Of a stretch of 64,000 nucleotides of DNA, positions 16,631-26,688 are shown piece by piece. The DNA comes from Anatilimnocola aggregata (GTDB taxonomy: Bacteria > Planctomycetota > Planctomycetia > Pirellulales > Pirellulaceae). The notes under the pieces were generated by a model. It had not been told where the DNA came from. It worked only from the letters and a program-made list of their open reading frames with translations, and did no database searches. A program made the position numbers and the translations under genes. Numbering within the stretch: the stretch's first letter is position 1; the number at the start of each line of letters is the position of its first letter. The stretch spans positions 992,001-1,056,000 of the forward strand of contig NZ_CP036274.1 of NCBI RefSeq assembly GCF_007747655.1. The letters run 5' to 3'.

Positions 16631-18456
16631 GCGTTCGCTCCGACAAGCTGAGGTTCGAGTGAAGTCGCTTGGAGAGTCAAGGTTTGAAGCGATTCAATGC
16701 TTTGAGCGCGCGACCACTCACGAAAGGTCTCTTCGTCGCCGGCCCGATTGCCGAGGAACGTGAGGAGAAGTCGTTCGAGCAGCGGGGGAATCTCTGCCGC
16801 GGGAATGCTCGTGGCGATTTGCCGACCAATTTCGCGGTTGTTGCCGTAGCCGCCGCCGACAAACACGTGATATCCCTCGACCATCTCCTCGCCGCGACTC
16901 ACTTTGGTCGCGAGCAAGCCGATGTCGCCGATGTAATGCTGGGCACACGAGTGATGGCAGCCGGTGAGATGAATATTGACGGGCTGATCGAGTTCGAGCC
17001 GCTGTTCCAAGTATTCGGCCACTTGCTTGGCATGCAGTTTGGTATTTGAAGCCGCAAAGCGGCAGCCCGCGTTGCCCGTGCAGGCGACGAGTCCCGCGCG
17101 AACGTTGGTGACCGAAGTGGTGAGCCCCAATTGCCTAATGGCTTCTTCCACCGCGGGTAGATTGGCAGTGGGAATATCGGAGATCAGTAGATTCTGCCAA
17201 ACCGTCAAGCGAATGGTCCCGCTGCCATAGCGCTGGGCGATAGCTGCCAGCCCGCGCAGCTGATCGACTTGAATGCGACCGACGGGAAACACGACGCCGA
17301 CATAGTTCAGCCCCGCTTGTCGCTGCGGATGCGCGCCGAAGTGAGCCAGTGGATTGGGTACGACGCGCGGCTCGCAATCGCTGACAGGCATCTTCACCAG
17401 CGGCTGCAACAGTAGTCTTTCCACTTCGGCGAGAAAGCCGGCATGTCCAAATCGTTCGAGGACGTACTTCAGGCGGGCCTTTTTGCGATCGGTACGATCC
17501 CCCTCGCGCAGGAAGACTTTGAGGATGGCTGCCGCGACCGGAATGCACTGCTCGGCCTTGAGGAGCACACCGGCATCGCGAGCAAAGTCGCCGTGCCCGG
17601 TGATGCCGCCGAGTTCCAAGCGAAAATAAACGCCTGCCGGTTGGCTCCGTCCGTCCGGCACGCGTACGGCAAAAAAGCCGATATCGTTGGTGTCGGCGAG
17701 GGCACTGATGGTGCCCCCCCCGTCGAACGCAATGTTGAACTTCCGCGGCAGCCCGTACATTTCGGGATGCTGCAAAATGTAATGGTGCATCTCGCGGCAC
17801 AGCGGCCGCACGTCGTACAGTTCGAGAGGATCGATGCCAGCCGTTGGCGTGGCCGTGATGTTGCGGATGTTATCGGCCCCCGAACCGCGCGAGACGATCC
17901 CCAGGTCGATCAGCCCATTGATGATCTCCAGCGCGTGCTCGGCCTTGATCTCGCGAATCTGCAAGTTCGAGCGCGTGGTCGCATCGACGTAGCCGCCGCC
18001 GAACTGTTCGGCCAAATCGGCAACACCGCGCAATTGATGCGAGTTCGTCATGCCGCCGGCAAATCGCAGGCGGCACATGAACGAGTCTTGCGCGGGGGCC
18101 ACAAAGAAGAGCCCGTGATACTTATAGAGGAAGATATCGGTTCCCTTGGGGAACTTACCGGCCGATGCATTGGCAGCGATCTCGTCCCACATTTGAAACG
18201 GATCTTTCGTTCGCTTGGCCTGCTCTTCGGGCGTAAGCTTCTTGCCTGCTGCCAGCGCCTGATCTTGAGCAGCCGAATGCGCACTGCGGGCATCGGCGGG
18301 GCAGTTATCGGCGGGCGCACTGCCGCTGGAGATGCCCAGCGTCGCAGCGAACGTGGGGAGGCCATTCGAACTGCGGATCGCTTCGCAGCCGGCATAAAAA
18401 CCTTGCAAATACTGCTGCTGTTCCGGGCTGAAACCCGCCTGGCTGGAGTCACTCAT
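16627..18456 (-). CDS. nirA: Assimilatory (ferredoxin-type) nitrite reductase
   Basis: A 609-residue siroheme/4Fe-4S enzyme that reduces nitrite to ammonium. It has the two-fold nitrite/sulfite reductase repeat. The cluster and siroheme ligands are in [17 protein letters not shown] (C-x5-C) and [18 protein letters not shown] (C-x3-C). N-terminal landmarks include [22 protein letters not shown] and [14 protein letters not shown]. The N-terminus carries a short extension, [15 protein letters not shown], like that of the flavoprotein downstream. The frame extends to 18498, but AGGAG before the ATG at 18456 and the ATGA overlap with nasA fix the start. A sulfite reductase is the main alternative; the neighbouring nitrate genes argue for nitrite. 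Confidence 0.92.
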   Translation of the reverse strand: MSDSSQAGFSPEQQQYLQGFYAGCEAIRSSNGLPTFAATLGISSGSAPADNCPADARSAHSAAQDQALAAGKKLTPEEQAKRTKDPFQMWDEIAANASAGKFPKGTDIFLYKYHGLFFVAPAQDSFMCRLRFAGGMTNSHQLRGVADLAEQFGGGYVDATTRSNLQIREIKAEHALEIINGLIDLGIVSRGSGADNIRNITATPTAGIDPLELYDVRPLCREMHHYILQHPEMYGLPRKFNIAFDGGGTISALADTNDIGFFAVRVPDGRSQPAGVYFRLELGGITGHGDFARDAGVLLKAEQCIPVAAAILKVFLREGDRTDRKKARLKYVLERFGHAGFLAEVERLLLQPLVKMPVSDCEPRVVPNPLAHFGAHPQRQAGLNYVGVVFPVGRIQVDQLRGLAAIAQRYGSGTIRLTVWQNLLISDIPTANLPAVEEAIRQLGLTTSVTNVRAGLVACTGNAGCRFAASNTKLHAKQVAEYLEQRLELDQPVNIHLTGCHHSCAQHYIGDIGLLATKVSRGEEMVEGYHVFVGGGYGNNREIGRQIATSIPAAEIPPLLERLLLTFLGNRAGDEETFREWSRAQSIESLQTLTLQATSLEPQLVGANA

Positions 18457-20663
18457 GGCTGGTTCTCCTGGTTCAAGCGACGGACTTGCACCGCGCAATC
18501 TTTGTACGAAGGCTGCCGCGAATGGGGATCAAAGTGCGGCAGCGTGAGGACGTTGGTTTCGCCATAGTGCATAGGCATGAACACCTGCCCGCGACCGACG
18601 GTCGGCGTAATCATCGCTTTCACGGTGACTCGTCCCCGGCGACTGCTCACTTCGACCTTTTCCAAGGGCTGAATGCCGCGCTCGCGGGCATCGCGCGGAT
18701 GAATCTCGAGGTACGCGCCGGCGGGATAGAGTTTTCTGAGGACCGCCGACTTCGCAGTGCGCGTTTGGGTGTGCCACTGCGAGACCGTGCCGCGCCCCGT
18801 GAGCAGAATGAGCGGATAATGATCGGTGGCCGGCTCGGGCATCGGCAATGGTGCATCGAACAGGAACTTCGCGCGGCCATCGGCATGAAAGAACTTGCCA
18901 TCGGCGAATAAGCGGCGCTCGACTGCTGGTGGCTCGCTCCCTGCTGGAAGTGGCCATTGAATGCCCCCCGCTTGTTCGAGCATTGCGTAATCTTCAATGC
19001 CAGTGATATCGCAGGGCATACCTTGCGATAGCCGCTTCATTAGTTGAAAGACCTTGGCGGGATGGTCGTACGGTGCCAGCAATGCTTCGCAGCCCCAGTA
19101 ATGTGAGATCAGGCGAAAAATATGCGAATCGGCCAGCGCCACGCCCGGAGCGCGGGCTACTTTCTTGAGCAAACCAAAACGCCGCTCGGAGTTGATGAAG
19201 GTTCCTTCCTTCTCGCCCCAGCCGGCAGCGGGTAATAAGAGATCCGCCTCCTGAGCTGTCTCGGTCGTGTGATACATGTCCTGCACAACGAGAAAATCAA
19301 GTTTGGCGAGCGTCTCGCGCGTTTCGTCGCGCTGCATCCAGGAGTGAACGGTGTTGGTGGCGATGATCCACAGCCCGCGGATTTCACCACGACGAACCGC
19401 TTCGAGAATCTGGTCGTAGGTGTAACCACTTGAGTGCGGAATGCGGGTCTCGTCGATGCCCAGAATTTGAGCAACCTGCTGACGATGCTCGGGCTTTGTA
19501 AAGTCGCGTCCACCGAGCAAGGCCGAAGTATTGCTGAACAGACGCGAGCCCATCGCGTTGCATTGACCGGTGATGGAGTTGGCTCCGGTCCCCGGTCGTC
19601 CGAAATTCCCGGTCATCAAGGCGAGATTAATCAAGCTCTGGGCAGTGCGCACGCCCTGATAGCTCTGATTGACTCCCATTGTCCACCAGAACGAAACGCG
19701 TTCGCTGGTGGCGATCCATTCAACGAGTTGTTCGACTTCAGCGGCTTTTAGTCCGGTCGCGGCCACGATTCGTGCCAGTGGCCAGGCCGAAACAAACTCG
19801 GCAAAGTCCGCGAAGCCATTGGTATGCTCGTCGATGTATTCCTGCTTCACAGCGCCTCGCTCAATCAGCAAGTTCGCGAGTCCATAGAGCAAATCGAGAT
19901 CCGATTTGGGCTGCAGCGGCAGATGCAAATCGGCCGCTTGCGCGGTCTCGGTATGGCGCGGATCGATGACGACGATCTTGGCCTCGCGCTGATTCCGCAG
20001 GACTCTTTCCCACAAAATGGGGTGGCCGACGCAGGGATTGGCACCGACGAAAATCAGCAGGTCCGATTCTTCGAAGTCGGCATACGAGTACGGCGGCGCA
20101 TCAAAACCAAGCGACTGTTTGTAAGCGACTGCGGCGGTTGCCATGCATTGCCGCGTGTTGCTGTCCCCGTGTCGCCAGCCCATGCCAAACCGCGTGAGCA
20201 TGCCGAGGAGGACCATCTCTTCTGTCGGAATCTGGCCGGTGCTAAGAAAGGCCACCGAGTCGAGACCATGCTCGCGGATGATGTTCTGAAAGCGGCTGCA
20301 GAAAGTTTTTAGCGCGTCGTCCCACGAGACAGGTTTCAATTCGCCTGCTTCATTTCGCCAGAGCGGTTCGCTCGCGCGATCGGGCGAGTGCAACACGCTC
20401 AGCGCTTCCCAACCTTTGGGGCAAGCCATGCCAAGGTTTACGGGATAATCAGCGGCGGGGCTGAGGTTGATCGCAACACCATCGCGCAGGTGAACTTGCA
20501 GACCGCAGCCCGTCGAGCAGTATCCGCAGACTGTGCGAGTCGTTTGATCGGGGACGAGTTTCTCAGGCACCTGGCCGAGGCCAAACTCACCCGGCGAAAG
20601 TACCAGGTCGCGAGTAAGGGGCCCATCCCATTGCCGCAGCAGTTCAGTTGCTTTGCGAATCAT
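18453..20663 (-). CDS. nasA: Assimilatory nitrate reductase catalytic subunit (Mo-bisMGD)
   Basis: A 736-residue molybdopterin oxidoreductase of the NasA/NarB type, which reduces nitrate to nitrite in the cytoplasm. The N-terminal 4Fe-4S ligands are Cys46, Cys49, Cys53 and Cys81 ([16 protein letters not shown]). Cofactor-binding segments follow, among them [46 protein letters not shown] and the C-terminal dinucleotide-binding domain with [13 protein letters not shown]. There is no twin-arginine signal and no C-terminal BFD-like or FAD domain, so it depends on a separate electron donor. Its start overlaps the stop of the DmsBC-like gene by ATGA and its stop overlaps nirA the same way. Confidence 0.95.
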   Translation of the reverse strand: MIRKATELLRQWDGPLTRDLVLSPGEFGLGQVPEKLVPDQTTRTVCGYCSTGCGLQVHLRDGVAINLSPAADYPVNLGMACPKGWEALSVLHSPDRASEPLWRNEAGELKPVSWDDALKTFCSRFQNIIREHGLDSVAFLSTGQIPTEEMVLLGMLTRFGMGWRHGDSNTRQCMATAAVAYKQSLGFDAPPYSYADFEESDLLIFVGANPCVGHPILWERVLRNQREAKIVVIDPRHTETAQAADLHLPLQPKSDLDLLYGLANLLIERGAVKQEYIDEHTNGFADFAEFVSAWPLARIVAATGLKAAEVEQLVEWIATSERVSFWWTMGVNQSYQGVRTAQSLINLALMTGNFGRPGTGANSITGQCNAMGSRLFSNTSALLGGRDFTKPEHRQQVAQILGIDETRIPHSSGYTYDQILEAVRRGEIRGLWIIATNTVHSWMQRDETRETLAKLDFLVVQDMYHTTETAQEADLLLPAAGWGEKEGTFINSERRFGLLKKVARAPGVALADSHIFRLISHYWGCEALLAPYDHPAKVFQLMKRLSQGMPCDITGIEDYAMLEQAGGIQWPLPAGSEPPAVERRLFADGKFFHADGRAKFLFDAPLPMPEPATDHYPLILLTGRGTVSQWHTQTRTAKSAVLRKLYPAGAYLEIHPRDARERGIQPLEKVEVSSRRGRVTVKAMITPTVGRGQVFMPMHYGETNVLTLPHFDPHSRQPSYKDCAVQVRRLNQENQP

Positions 20664-22327
20664 GTGGTCACGCCTCCCGGCATCTTGGCAGGGACAACGG
20701 CCATGAAGAACAAGGTCCGTTCGAGCAGTTCGCCGGCAATCGTCAGCAAAATCACGGGAGCGACAGCACCGATTTGAATCGCGGCTGCAGAACCGTGTGA
20801 AGTGGCTGCAGCAGCGAACATTGTTACCACGGCTAACGAGCCCAGCAGAAAGCGCAGCGATTGCAGACGTTCGAGCGGGCCACGCAGGAGCGTCGCGCTA
20901 CCTTGTAGAGGTGAATAGGAACCTGAGACTCGGCCATAACGATCGATCGAATGCCAGGCACTGAACGCTTCGAACAGCAGCTTCGCGCCCAGTGCGGCAA
21001 ACGCGACAAACCACAATTCCCTGCGTACGATGGCGAGCGCCACACTCGTGCCGATCAAGCTTGTGAGCAGAAACTTGCCACCGGTGCGCCACAACCGCCA
21101 ACTGGGGCGCTGAGTGACAGCGTAGATCATGGCCGAGGAGCAGACTCCTGCGATTCCCGCTGCCAGTGCCAACCAAGCGACAATCGATATGATTTGCGCG
21201 AGTAGTTCGCTGGCCGCAACAAACTTCCAGTCCACTGCGATTGCTAACCCGACCGCAGCGCTGAGCACTCCGCTGTAGAGTCCAAACACCAAGATCTCGC
21301 GGCTGAGCCAACTGGTTCGCAGTCCCAACCAAGCGCGCCACGCGCCCAAGGGGCGGCCCAAATGAAACACAGCTGCTTGGGCGCCAAGGCCGCCGATCAA
21401 CAGCGAGGTCAGTAACAAAGGAAGTGAATAGGAGGCACCACTCACCAAGGTCAGCACTCGTTCGGCGAGCAGAATGCCGACAGACACCTGCGTGAGAACG
21501 AGCATCACCACGAGCGGCCAGTGAGCGTGGGCAGGTTTGACGAAGGCGGCATCGGCAGCTTGCCAGGTCGCCAGGTTCATCTTGGTCGAGATGAACCGCG
21601 TTGTTGGAATCGTTTGACGCGGGTCCGGTGCAGCCGCCAGAAAGTCTTGCTTCGCCGCAGCGGCGGTGGCATCTGCCATTTTCACGGTGGCAATGCGAAT
21701 GGCCTGATTCGGGCAAGCGGCGACGCACGCAGGCGCTTCATCGACGGCCAGTCGTTGACGACACATATCGCACTTGCGAACGATTCCCTTCGAGTGGCTG
21801 TACTTCGGCACGTCATAAGGACACATCAGCACACAGTACTGACAGCCGATGCATTGATCGTCGAGGTGCCGTACGATGCCCGTCACCGGGTCCTTGTCGT
21901 ACGCTTTCACCGGGCAGCCGGCGAGGCAAGCGGGCTCGACGCAATGATGGCAAGCCGACGTGATGTATTGCAGCGCTGGTCGTTCGTCGGTGCTGACGAG
22001 CAGACCGACATCCCGCCACGTTTCGTGTTCATCGAGGCCGTTCAAACTGTGGCAGGCTGTCACGCAGGCCTTGCAACCGGAGCAGGCATCGAGATCGACT
22101 TCGAAAGCGTATTGTTCGCCGGGGGCAGGTGCCGTGAGGGGAATGAGACTGCGATAGGCCACGTGCGCAGTGCTGGTCGAGCACGATTGCTGATCGTCGT
22201 GCCACTGCGCAAACCGCGCCGCTGCGGGGAGCGATTGCTGCTCGGCCAGCAGTTGCTCGATGAGCGACAGTTGCGGCGCATGAGTTGGCGCCGTGTTGAG
22301 CATCGGTAGTGACGATAGAGCAGGCAT
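20660..22327 (-). CDS. DmsB/DmsC fusion: four-cluster ferredoxin joined to an eight-helix quinol-type anchor
   Basis: A 555-residue fusion. Residues about 70-235 hold four cysteine clusters, seen as [37 protein letters not shown] and CDMCR with CVAACP, the DmsB/NrfC arrangement of four 4Fe-4S centres. From about residue 270 the chain becomes a membrane protein with roughly eight hydrophobic helices resembling DmsC, the quinol-oxidising anchor of DMSO reductase. No signal peptide is present, so the Fe-S part should face the cytoplasm. Placed directly before nasA with an ATGA overlap, it probably carries electrons from the quinone pool to NasA (inference). Assimilatory nitrate operons usually lack such a subunit. 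In most DMSO-reductase-like systems B and C are separate proteins. Confidence 0.85.
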   Translation of the reverse strand: MPALSSLPMLNTAPTHAPQLSLIEQLLAEQQSLPAAARFAQWHDDQQSCSTSTAHVAYRSLIPLTAPAPGEQYAFEVDLDACSGCKACVTACHSLNGLDEHETWRDVGLLVSTDERPALQYITSACHHCVEPACLAGCPVKAYDKDPVTGIVRHLDDQCIGCQYCVLMCPYDVPKYSHSKGIVRKCDMCRQRLAVDEAPACVAACPNQAIRIATVKMADATAAAAKQDFLAAAPDPRQTIPTTRFISTKMNLATWQAADAAFVKPAHAHWPLVVMLVLTQVSVGILLAERVLTLVSGASYSLPLLLTSLLIGGLGAQAAVFHLGRPLGAWRAWLGLRTSWLSREILVFGLYSGVLSAAVGLAIAVDWKFVAASELLAQIISIVAWLALAAGIAGVCSSAMIYAVTQRPSWRLWRTGGKFLLTSLIGTSVALAIVRRELWFVAFAALGAKLLFEAFSAWHSIDRYGRVSGSYSPLQGSATLLRGPLERLQSLRFLLGSLAVVTMFAAAATSHGSAAAIQIGAVAPVILLTIAGELLERTLFFMAVVPAKMPGGVTT

Positions 22328-22329
22328 GC

Positions 22330-23235
22330 TTAAGCGCGGCGAACTAGCCGGGCGTTCTCCGTGAGGGGAGCTTGAGTTTCTTGATCGGCTGCATCGATCC
22401 GCAGGACATTCGCCGGAGTGGCTTCTTCAGCTTTCGTCTCCACTTCGGTGGCCGGCGGATGATGTCCTTGGTTTTCGAGAAAGCCGATCAATCGTTCACG
22501 GAGAGGGTAATAGTCGGGATGATTCAGCACTTCGGTTCGATTGCGCGGCCGAGCAAACGGCACCGTGACGATCTCGCCAATGGTGGCAGCAGGGCCGCTG
22601 GTCATCATCACAATACGATCAGCCATCAGCAGGGCTTCGTCGACGTCGTGCGTCACCATCAGGCTCGTTTTGCGATCGCGGGCCAGCAAATCGGCCAGCA
22701 CTTCTTGCAGTTCCATCCGTGTGAGCGAATCGAGCATGCCAAACGGTTCGTCGAGTAGCAGCATCTTGGGCGAAATGGCGAACGCCCGGGCAATGCCCAC
22801 GCGTTGCTGCATCCCTTGTGATAGTTCCGCCGCTTTCCGTTCGAGCGAATCGCCCAGCCCGACGAGTTGCAAATGATAAGCAGCGATCTCGCGTCGCTGG
22901 GCTCGCGAGACATGCGGATAGACGCGGTCAACGCCGATCTGCACGTTCTCCAGGGCCGTTAGCCACGGCAGCAAGCAGGGGGATTGAAAGACCACGCCGC
23001 GATCGGGGCCGGGGCCGTCGATTTCGCGATTGGCCACCACGATCGCTCCGGTCGAGCATTCGCTCAGCCCGGCGACCATGCTCAGCACGGTGCTCTTGCC
23101 ACAGCCCGAGTGACCGATGAGCGCGATGAATTCTCCCTGGTCGATGTTCAGGGAGATATCGCGCACGATCACTGCCGGCCCGTTATGGGACGGGTAGGAC
23201 TTGCCTACTCGAAACAGCTCTACATATCCAGCCAT
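22330..23235 (-). CDS. nrtD: Nitrate ABC transporter ATP-binding protein (second ATPase)
   Basis: A 301-residue ATPase of the nitrate/sulfonate/taurine importer class. Walker A is GHSGCGKST, the Q-loop lies in VFQSPCLLPW, the signature is ELSQGMQQRVGIARA, Walker B is LLLDEPFGMLDS and the switch is THDVDEAL. The C-terminal tail after about residue 220 carries the NrtD-like PFARPRNR. It has no NrtA-like regulatory extension. The frame continues upstream to a GTG at 23367 inside nrtC, but homology starts at MAGYVELF (23235). The gene is separated from nrtC by a 121-base spacer with an inverted repeat and precedes the DmsBC-like gene by two bases. The nrtC/nrtD naming follows gene order only. Confidence 0.92.
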   Translation of the reverse strand: MAGYVELFRVGKSYPSHNGPAVIVRDISLNIDQGEFIALIGHSGCGKSTVLSMVAGLSECSTGAIVVANREIDGPGPDRGVVFQSPCLLPWLTALENVQIGVDRVYPHVSRAQRREIAAYHLQLVGLGDSLERKAAELSQGMQQRVGIARAFAISPKMLLLDEPFGMLDSLTRMELQEVLADLLARDRKTSLMVTHDVDEALLMADRIVMMTSGPAATIGEIVTVPFARPRNRTEVLNHPDYYPLRERLIGFLENQGHHPPATEVETKAEEATPANVLRIDAADQETQAPLTENARLVRRA

Positions 23236-23328
23236 GTTGCTGACTACTTTCTGGTCTTGCCTGGTGTTCTGGTGACGGCTGTTGGCTGGGGCCGCGCGAT
23301 CTGCCCTGCAGCCCCAGCCAAACAGCGC

Positions 23329-23346
23329 GACTCTCGGCGGAGAGTC
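23329..23346. repeat. Inverted repeat between nrtC and nrtD
   Basis: GACTCTC-GGCG-GAGAGTC forms a perfect 7-bp stem with a four-base loop, in the 121-base spacer between two operon genes. It could be an RNA hairpin that adjusts expression within the operon, or a protein-binding site. The 14-base core CTCTCGGCGGAGAG occurs again at 26946-26959, just before the porin gene. Confidence 0.5.
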
Positions 23347-23356
23347 TTCGGTTGAT

Positions 23357-24259
23357 TCAGGAGGCACGCCCCGTCAGTGCATTCCACGACCAGGCTGGCC
23401 AGAGGCGACGGCGCGGAGGTAGTTCGATGGGCTGAGGCACTTCCATGGCCGCGGCCGTTTGTGCGGGAATTGCCGTCGGCTTCGCTTTGACGCTGCGGAG
23501 GTAATCGTTGATCTCCGCTCGCAGGATCTGAAACCGCCGGTCGTGATTCAGGGCCTGACGATCGCGTGGGCGAGGAATATCGACTTTGAAGGCTGGTCCC
23601 AGTGTGGCCCGCGGTGCCGATGTGAGCGGAATGATGCGGTCTGCAAGCAGGAGCGCTTCGTCAACGTGATTGGTAATGAGCACCACCGTTTTGCGCTCTT
23701 GTTCCCAGATTCGCTCGATCTCGTCCTGCAAGGTGCCGCGGGTCAAAGCGTCGAGTGCTGCCAACGGCTCATCCAAGAGCAGCATCTCTGGGCTCATCGC
23801 GAGTGCGCGGGCGACTGCGACGCGTTGTTTCATGCCGCCAGAGAGTTGCTGCGGCTTCTTCTGCTGGGCGGCGGCCAGATTGACCATTTGCAGATAACGC
23901 GACACATGTTCGCGCTTCTGCTCGGAAGTCCAAGTTGGGTGCGATTGTTCCACGCCCAGCAACACGTTGTCGAACACCGAGAGCCAAGGGAGGAGCGAAT
24001 AGTTTTGAAACACCACGCCGCGGTCGTGCCCTGGCCCCGTCACGCGCTTGCCAGCGATCAGCACTTCGCCCCGCTCGGGCTCTTGCAGACCGGCAATGAG
24101 CGAGATGAGCGTCGTCTTGCCCGAGCCCGAGTAGCCCAGAATGGCAACAAACTCGCCCCGCTCGACTTGCAGATTAATGTTCGCCAGCACTTCGTTCCGG
24201 CGATTGGCTGGCCCGTACGATTTGCTGACGTTTTTCAGATTCAGGTAAGGCTGGTTCAT
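23357..24259 (-). CDS. nrtC: Nitrate ABC transporter ATP-binding protein (first ATPase)
   Basis: A 300-residue ATPase with Walker A GYSGSGKTT, VFQNYSLLPW, signature QLSGGMKQRVAVARA, Walker B LLLDEPLAALDA and switch ITNHVDEAL, where Asn replaces the usual Thr before the switch His. The tail has VDIPRPRDRQAL and then a Pro-rich end. Cyanobacterial NrtC carries a C-terminal NrtA-like sensor domain of about 380 residues that senses nitrate. This protein lacks it, so that post-translational control is probably absent. It follows nrtB by 57 bases and pairs with the second ATPase, presumably as a heterodimer. Confidence 0.92.
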   Translation of the reverse strand: MNQPYLNLKNVSKSYGPANRRNEVLANINLQVERGEFVAILGYSGSGKTTLISLIAGLQEPERGEVLIAGKRVTGPGHDRGVVFQNYSLLPWLSVFDNVLLGVEQSHPTWTSEQKREHVSRYLQMVNLAAAQQKKPQQLSGGMKQRVAVARALAMSPEMLLLDEPLAALDALTRGTLQDEIERIWEQERKTVVLITNHVDEALLLADRIIPLTSAPRATLGPAFKVDIPRPRDRQALNHDRRFQILRAEINDYLRSVKAKPTAIPAQTAAAMEVPQPIELPPRRRLWPAWSWNALTGRAS

Positions 24260-24316
24260 AGAGTTTCAAGCGAGTGAAGATGGCGGTGAAGGTTGAGGGG
24301 GGCGAACGGGACAGAA

Positions 24317-25099
24317 CTAGATCGTCGACCACTTCAGCCGTTGCTCGATCATGGCCATCAGGCGATCCATCACGAAGCCAACGCAGCCGATCGTCAGAAT
24401 GCAGAGGATGATGTGCTCATAAATCAGGCTGTTGTATTCCTGCCACAAGAAGCCACCGACGCCCGGCACACCGGTCAGCATTTCAGCGGCGACAATCGCC
24501 AGCCAGGCGATACCCAGGCTGAGGCGAAAGCCGGTGAACATGTACGGCAACGTGGCCGGCAGCAGGACTTTCCAGAGCATGGTCCACTTCGATAGTCGCA
24601 GCACTTTGCCGACGTTCAGGTAATCCTGCGGAATAGCACGCACGCCGACGGCGGTATTCATCACCGTGGGCCACATGGCGCACATGCCAATCGTGAAGAT
24701 GGCGGCCGGTTCGGAGCGACCAAAGAGCACCAGCCCCAGCGGCAGCCAGGCGAGGGGAGAAACTGGCTTCAAGATTTGTACGATCGGGTCGACAGCACGA
24801 GTAAACACCTTGGAACTGCCGAGCAGGAAGCCCAGCGGCGTGCCAATCAGGATGGCCAGGGCATAACCCTTGGCCACCAGAATCAGCGAGTACCAGGTGA
24901 AGCGCAAAATCCCTTGATCGAGTTCGCCGCGCTTGGCAAATGGTGAGAGCAGATAGGGTTTGCTCATTTCCCACGTTTTTGTGGGAGAGGGTAGGTTCGG
25001 TGTAACCGTCAAGCTGCAGATCGACCAAATCACGACGCACAGGGCAATCGCTGCCAGTGGCAAGATGAGATAGTCGAAGGGAAATCGTTTGTCGGACAT
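24317..25099 (-). CDS. nrtB: Nitrate ABC transporter permease
   Basis: A 260-residue inner-membrane permease with six predicted segments. The first is FDYLILPLAAIALCVVIWSI. The transporter coupling (EAA-type) region reads EMLTGVPGVGGFLWQEYNS, close to NrtB and to sulfonate permeases. WLPLGLVLFGRSEPAAIF and MWPTVMNTAVGVRAIPQDY are family landmarks. It lies 27 bases after nrtA and 57 before the first ATPase, an operon spacing. Membrane channel for nitrate, possibly also nitrite or cyanate. Confidence 0.93.
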   Translation of the reverse strand: MSDKRFPFDYLILPLAAIALCVVIWSICSLTVTPNLPSPTKTWEMSKPYLLSPFAKRGELDQGILRFTWYSLILVAKGYALAILIGTPLGFLLGSSKVFTRAVDPIVQILKPVSPLAWLPLGLVLFGRSEPAAIFTIGMCAMWPTVMNTAVGVRAIPQDYLNVGKVLRLSKWTMLWKVLLPATLPYMFTGFRLSLGIAWLAIVAAEMLTGVPGVGGFLWQEYNSLIYEHIILCILTIGCVGFVMDRLMAMIEQRLKWSTI

Positions 25100-25126
25100 G
25101 GCGGCATCCTTCGGGTGAACGGAGAC

Positions 25127-26458
25127 TTAACCCTTGAGGTTGTGAATGGCGAACGACTTGGCGTAGCTTTCCGGATCGGCCGGATCGAACTTCACGCCAT
25201 CGAAGAGGGTTTCTGCTTCGCTACTGGCACCGCCATGCTCGTAGCCAATTTCTTTCATCGCCTCTTCGTACAGATCGCTGCGCAGGACTCGTTTGACCGT
25301 TCCTTCGTAATCGGGCTGGCCTTCGACCATGCCCCAGCGACGGAATTGCGACAGCCACCAGAGGCCATATTTGGCTTGCGGATAGTTGCAGTTTCGGTCG
25401 TGAAAGGTCACGTAGGGCAGGTCGTTGTTCGAGCGCCCATCGCCAAAATCGCACTTCCCTTGCAACCGGCCGAGAATCACTTCCGGCGCACAATTGATGT
25501 ACGTGGGCGCTGAGACAATCTTGGCCTGTTCGGGACGATTCCCCAGGTCATCGAGCCAGACGCTCGCTTCGTGCAACGCCTTGAGCACGGCTTTGACCGT
25601 CTTGGGATTCTTCTCTGCGAACTCTTCGGTGAAGGCACAAACCTTTTCGGGATGATCTTTCCAAATCTGCTGCGTCGTGATCGAGGTGAAGCCGATGCCG
25701 TCGGTAATGGCCCGGGCATTCCAAGGTTCGCCAACGCAGAAACCATCGAGCTTGCCGATCTTCATGTTCGCCACCATCTGTGGCGGCGGCACCGTGGCCA
25801 AAGAGACATCCTTGTCGGGATGAATTCCACCAGCGGCCAGGTAATAACGCATCCACATGGCATGGGTGCCGGGAGGAAATGTCATCGCGAATGTCATCGG
25901 CGAGCCAGATGCCTTGGCAGCATCGACGAGTGGCTTCAGCGCTTTGGGATCGTCCTGCACTTTTCCCTTCAGATCGGCGTTCAACGTGATGGCCTGTCCG
26001 TTGCGATTGACGATCCAGGGGGCGATGACTGGTCGCTTCGGCGCGCCGAGAAGTCCCAGCGTGGAGGCCAGCGGCATTCCAAAGAGGAGATGCGTCGCTT
26101 GAATGTCGCCGTTGGAGAGTGCGTCGCGAATGGCGGCCCAGCTGGCACCTTTGCTGATGGTGGATTGAAGGCCGTACTTGGCAAACAGTCCTTTCTCGTG
26201 GGCAATGACAAACGGCGAGCAGTCGGTGAGGGCAATGATGCCGATCTTCAGCTTGGTGGTTTCGGGTGCGTCGCCGGGGATCGAACCGGCGGGGACCGTG
26301 CCGGGCTCGATGCTGGAGTTCGCGGTTGTTGCTGATTCGCAACCGGCGAGCAGCGTCGCCGCACCCACCGATGCCGCGGAGGCGAGAAAGGTACGACGGG
26401 CAAGCTTGTTGCTGTCAGCGGAGGTTGTCTTCGTTTGTTGGCGATTGGCGACTGGCAT
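25127..26458 (-). CDS. nrtA: Nitrate-binding lipoprotein NrtA, Tat-type signal
   Basis: A periplasmic-face nitrate-binding protein of 443 residues. The N-terminus has a twin-arginine motif (LARRTFLASAAS) and then a lipobox (LLAGC), so it is probably exported folded and lipid-anchored. Binding-protein landmarks include IGIIALTDCSPFVIAHEKG, FPPGTHAMWMRYYLAAGG, GKLDGFCVGEPWN and FHDRNCNYPQAKYGLWWLSQF. The open frame extends to 26710, but that extra 84-residue stretch is Arg/Ser-rich and unlike protein; the start at 26458 places the Tat motif correctly. First gene of the operon. A sigma-54-like promoter lies about 95 bases upstream of this start. Confidence 0.93.
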   Translation of the reverse strand: MPVANRQQTKTTSADSNKLARRTFLASAASVGAATLLAGCESATTANSSIEPGTVPAGSIPGDAPETTKLKIGIIALTDCSPFVIAHEKGLFAKYGLQSTISKGASWAAIRDALSNGDIQATHLLFGMPLASTLGLLGAPKRPVIAPWIVNRNGQAITLNADLKGKVQDDPKALKPLVDAAKASGSPMTFAMTFPPGTHAMWMRYYLAAGGIHPDKDVSLATVPPPQMVANMKIGKLDGFCVGEPWNARAITDGIGFTSITTQQIWKDHPEKVCAFTEEFAEKNPKTVKAVLKALHEASVWLDDLGNRPEQAKIVSAPTYINCAPEVILGRLQGKCDFGDGRSNNDLPYVTFHDRNCNYPQAKYGLWWLSQFRRWGMVEGQPDYEGTVKRVLRSDLYEEAMKEIGYEHGGASSEAETLFDGVKFDPADPESYAKSFAIHNLKG

Positions 26459-26551
26459 TTTGAGGGTTTCGTTCCAGCAAGTGTTTCGAGTTCGACATGC
26501 AACCGCTGAAGTGACTCTTCCGCGTTCGCCTGGTTCCGCCTGCCTCTGTAT

Positions 26552-26570
26552 TCGCGAGGGGTGTGCCAAA
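26552..26570 (-). promoter_or_regulatory. Sigma-54-like promoter of the nitrate operon
   Basis: On the minus strand the sequence TTGGCACACCCCTCGCG has GG and GC at the invariant spacing of ten bases (TGGCAC-N5-TCGC against consensus TGGCAC-N5-TTGC, one mismatch). Transcription would start near 26543, leaving a leader of about 85 bases before nrtA. Prediction by eye only. Confidence 0.4.
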
Positions 26571-26688
26571 GTGCGCGGCACTGCGGGGAGAAATCGCCGC
26601 GCTCGGGTCGAATAGACTGGCCGGGCAACGAGTTCCGACGATTGGGAATGCCAGCGCCAACTTACGCGCGCCGCTAGCGGAGAACCCA

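Noticed and set aside
22330-23367. Long form of nrtD starting at GTG 23367
   Set aside because: It would overlap the nrtC end and add 44 residues without homology, translated from the hairpin spacer.
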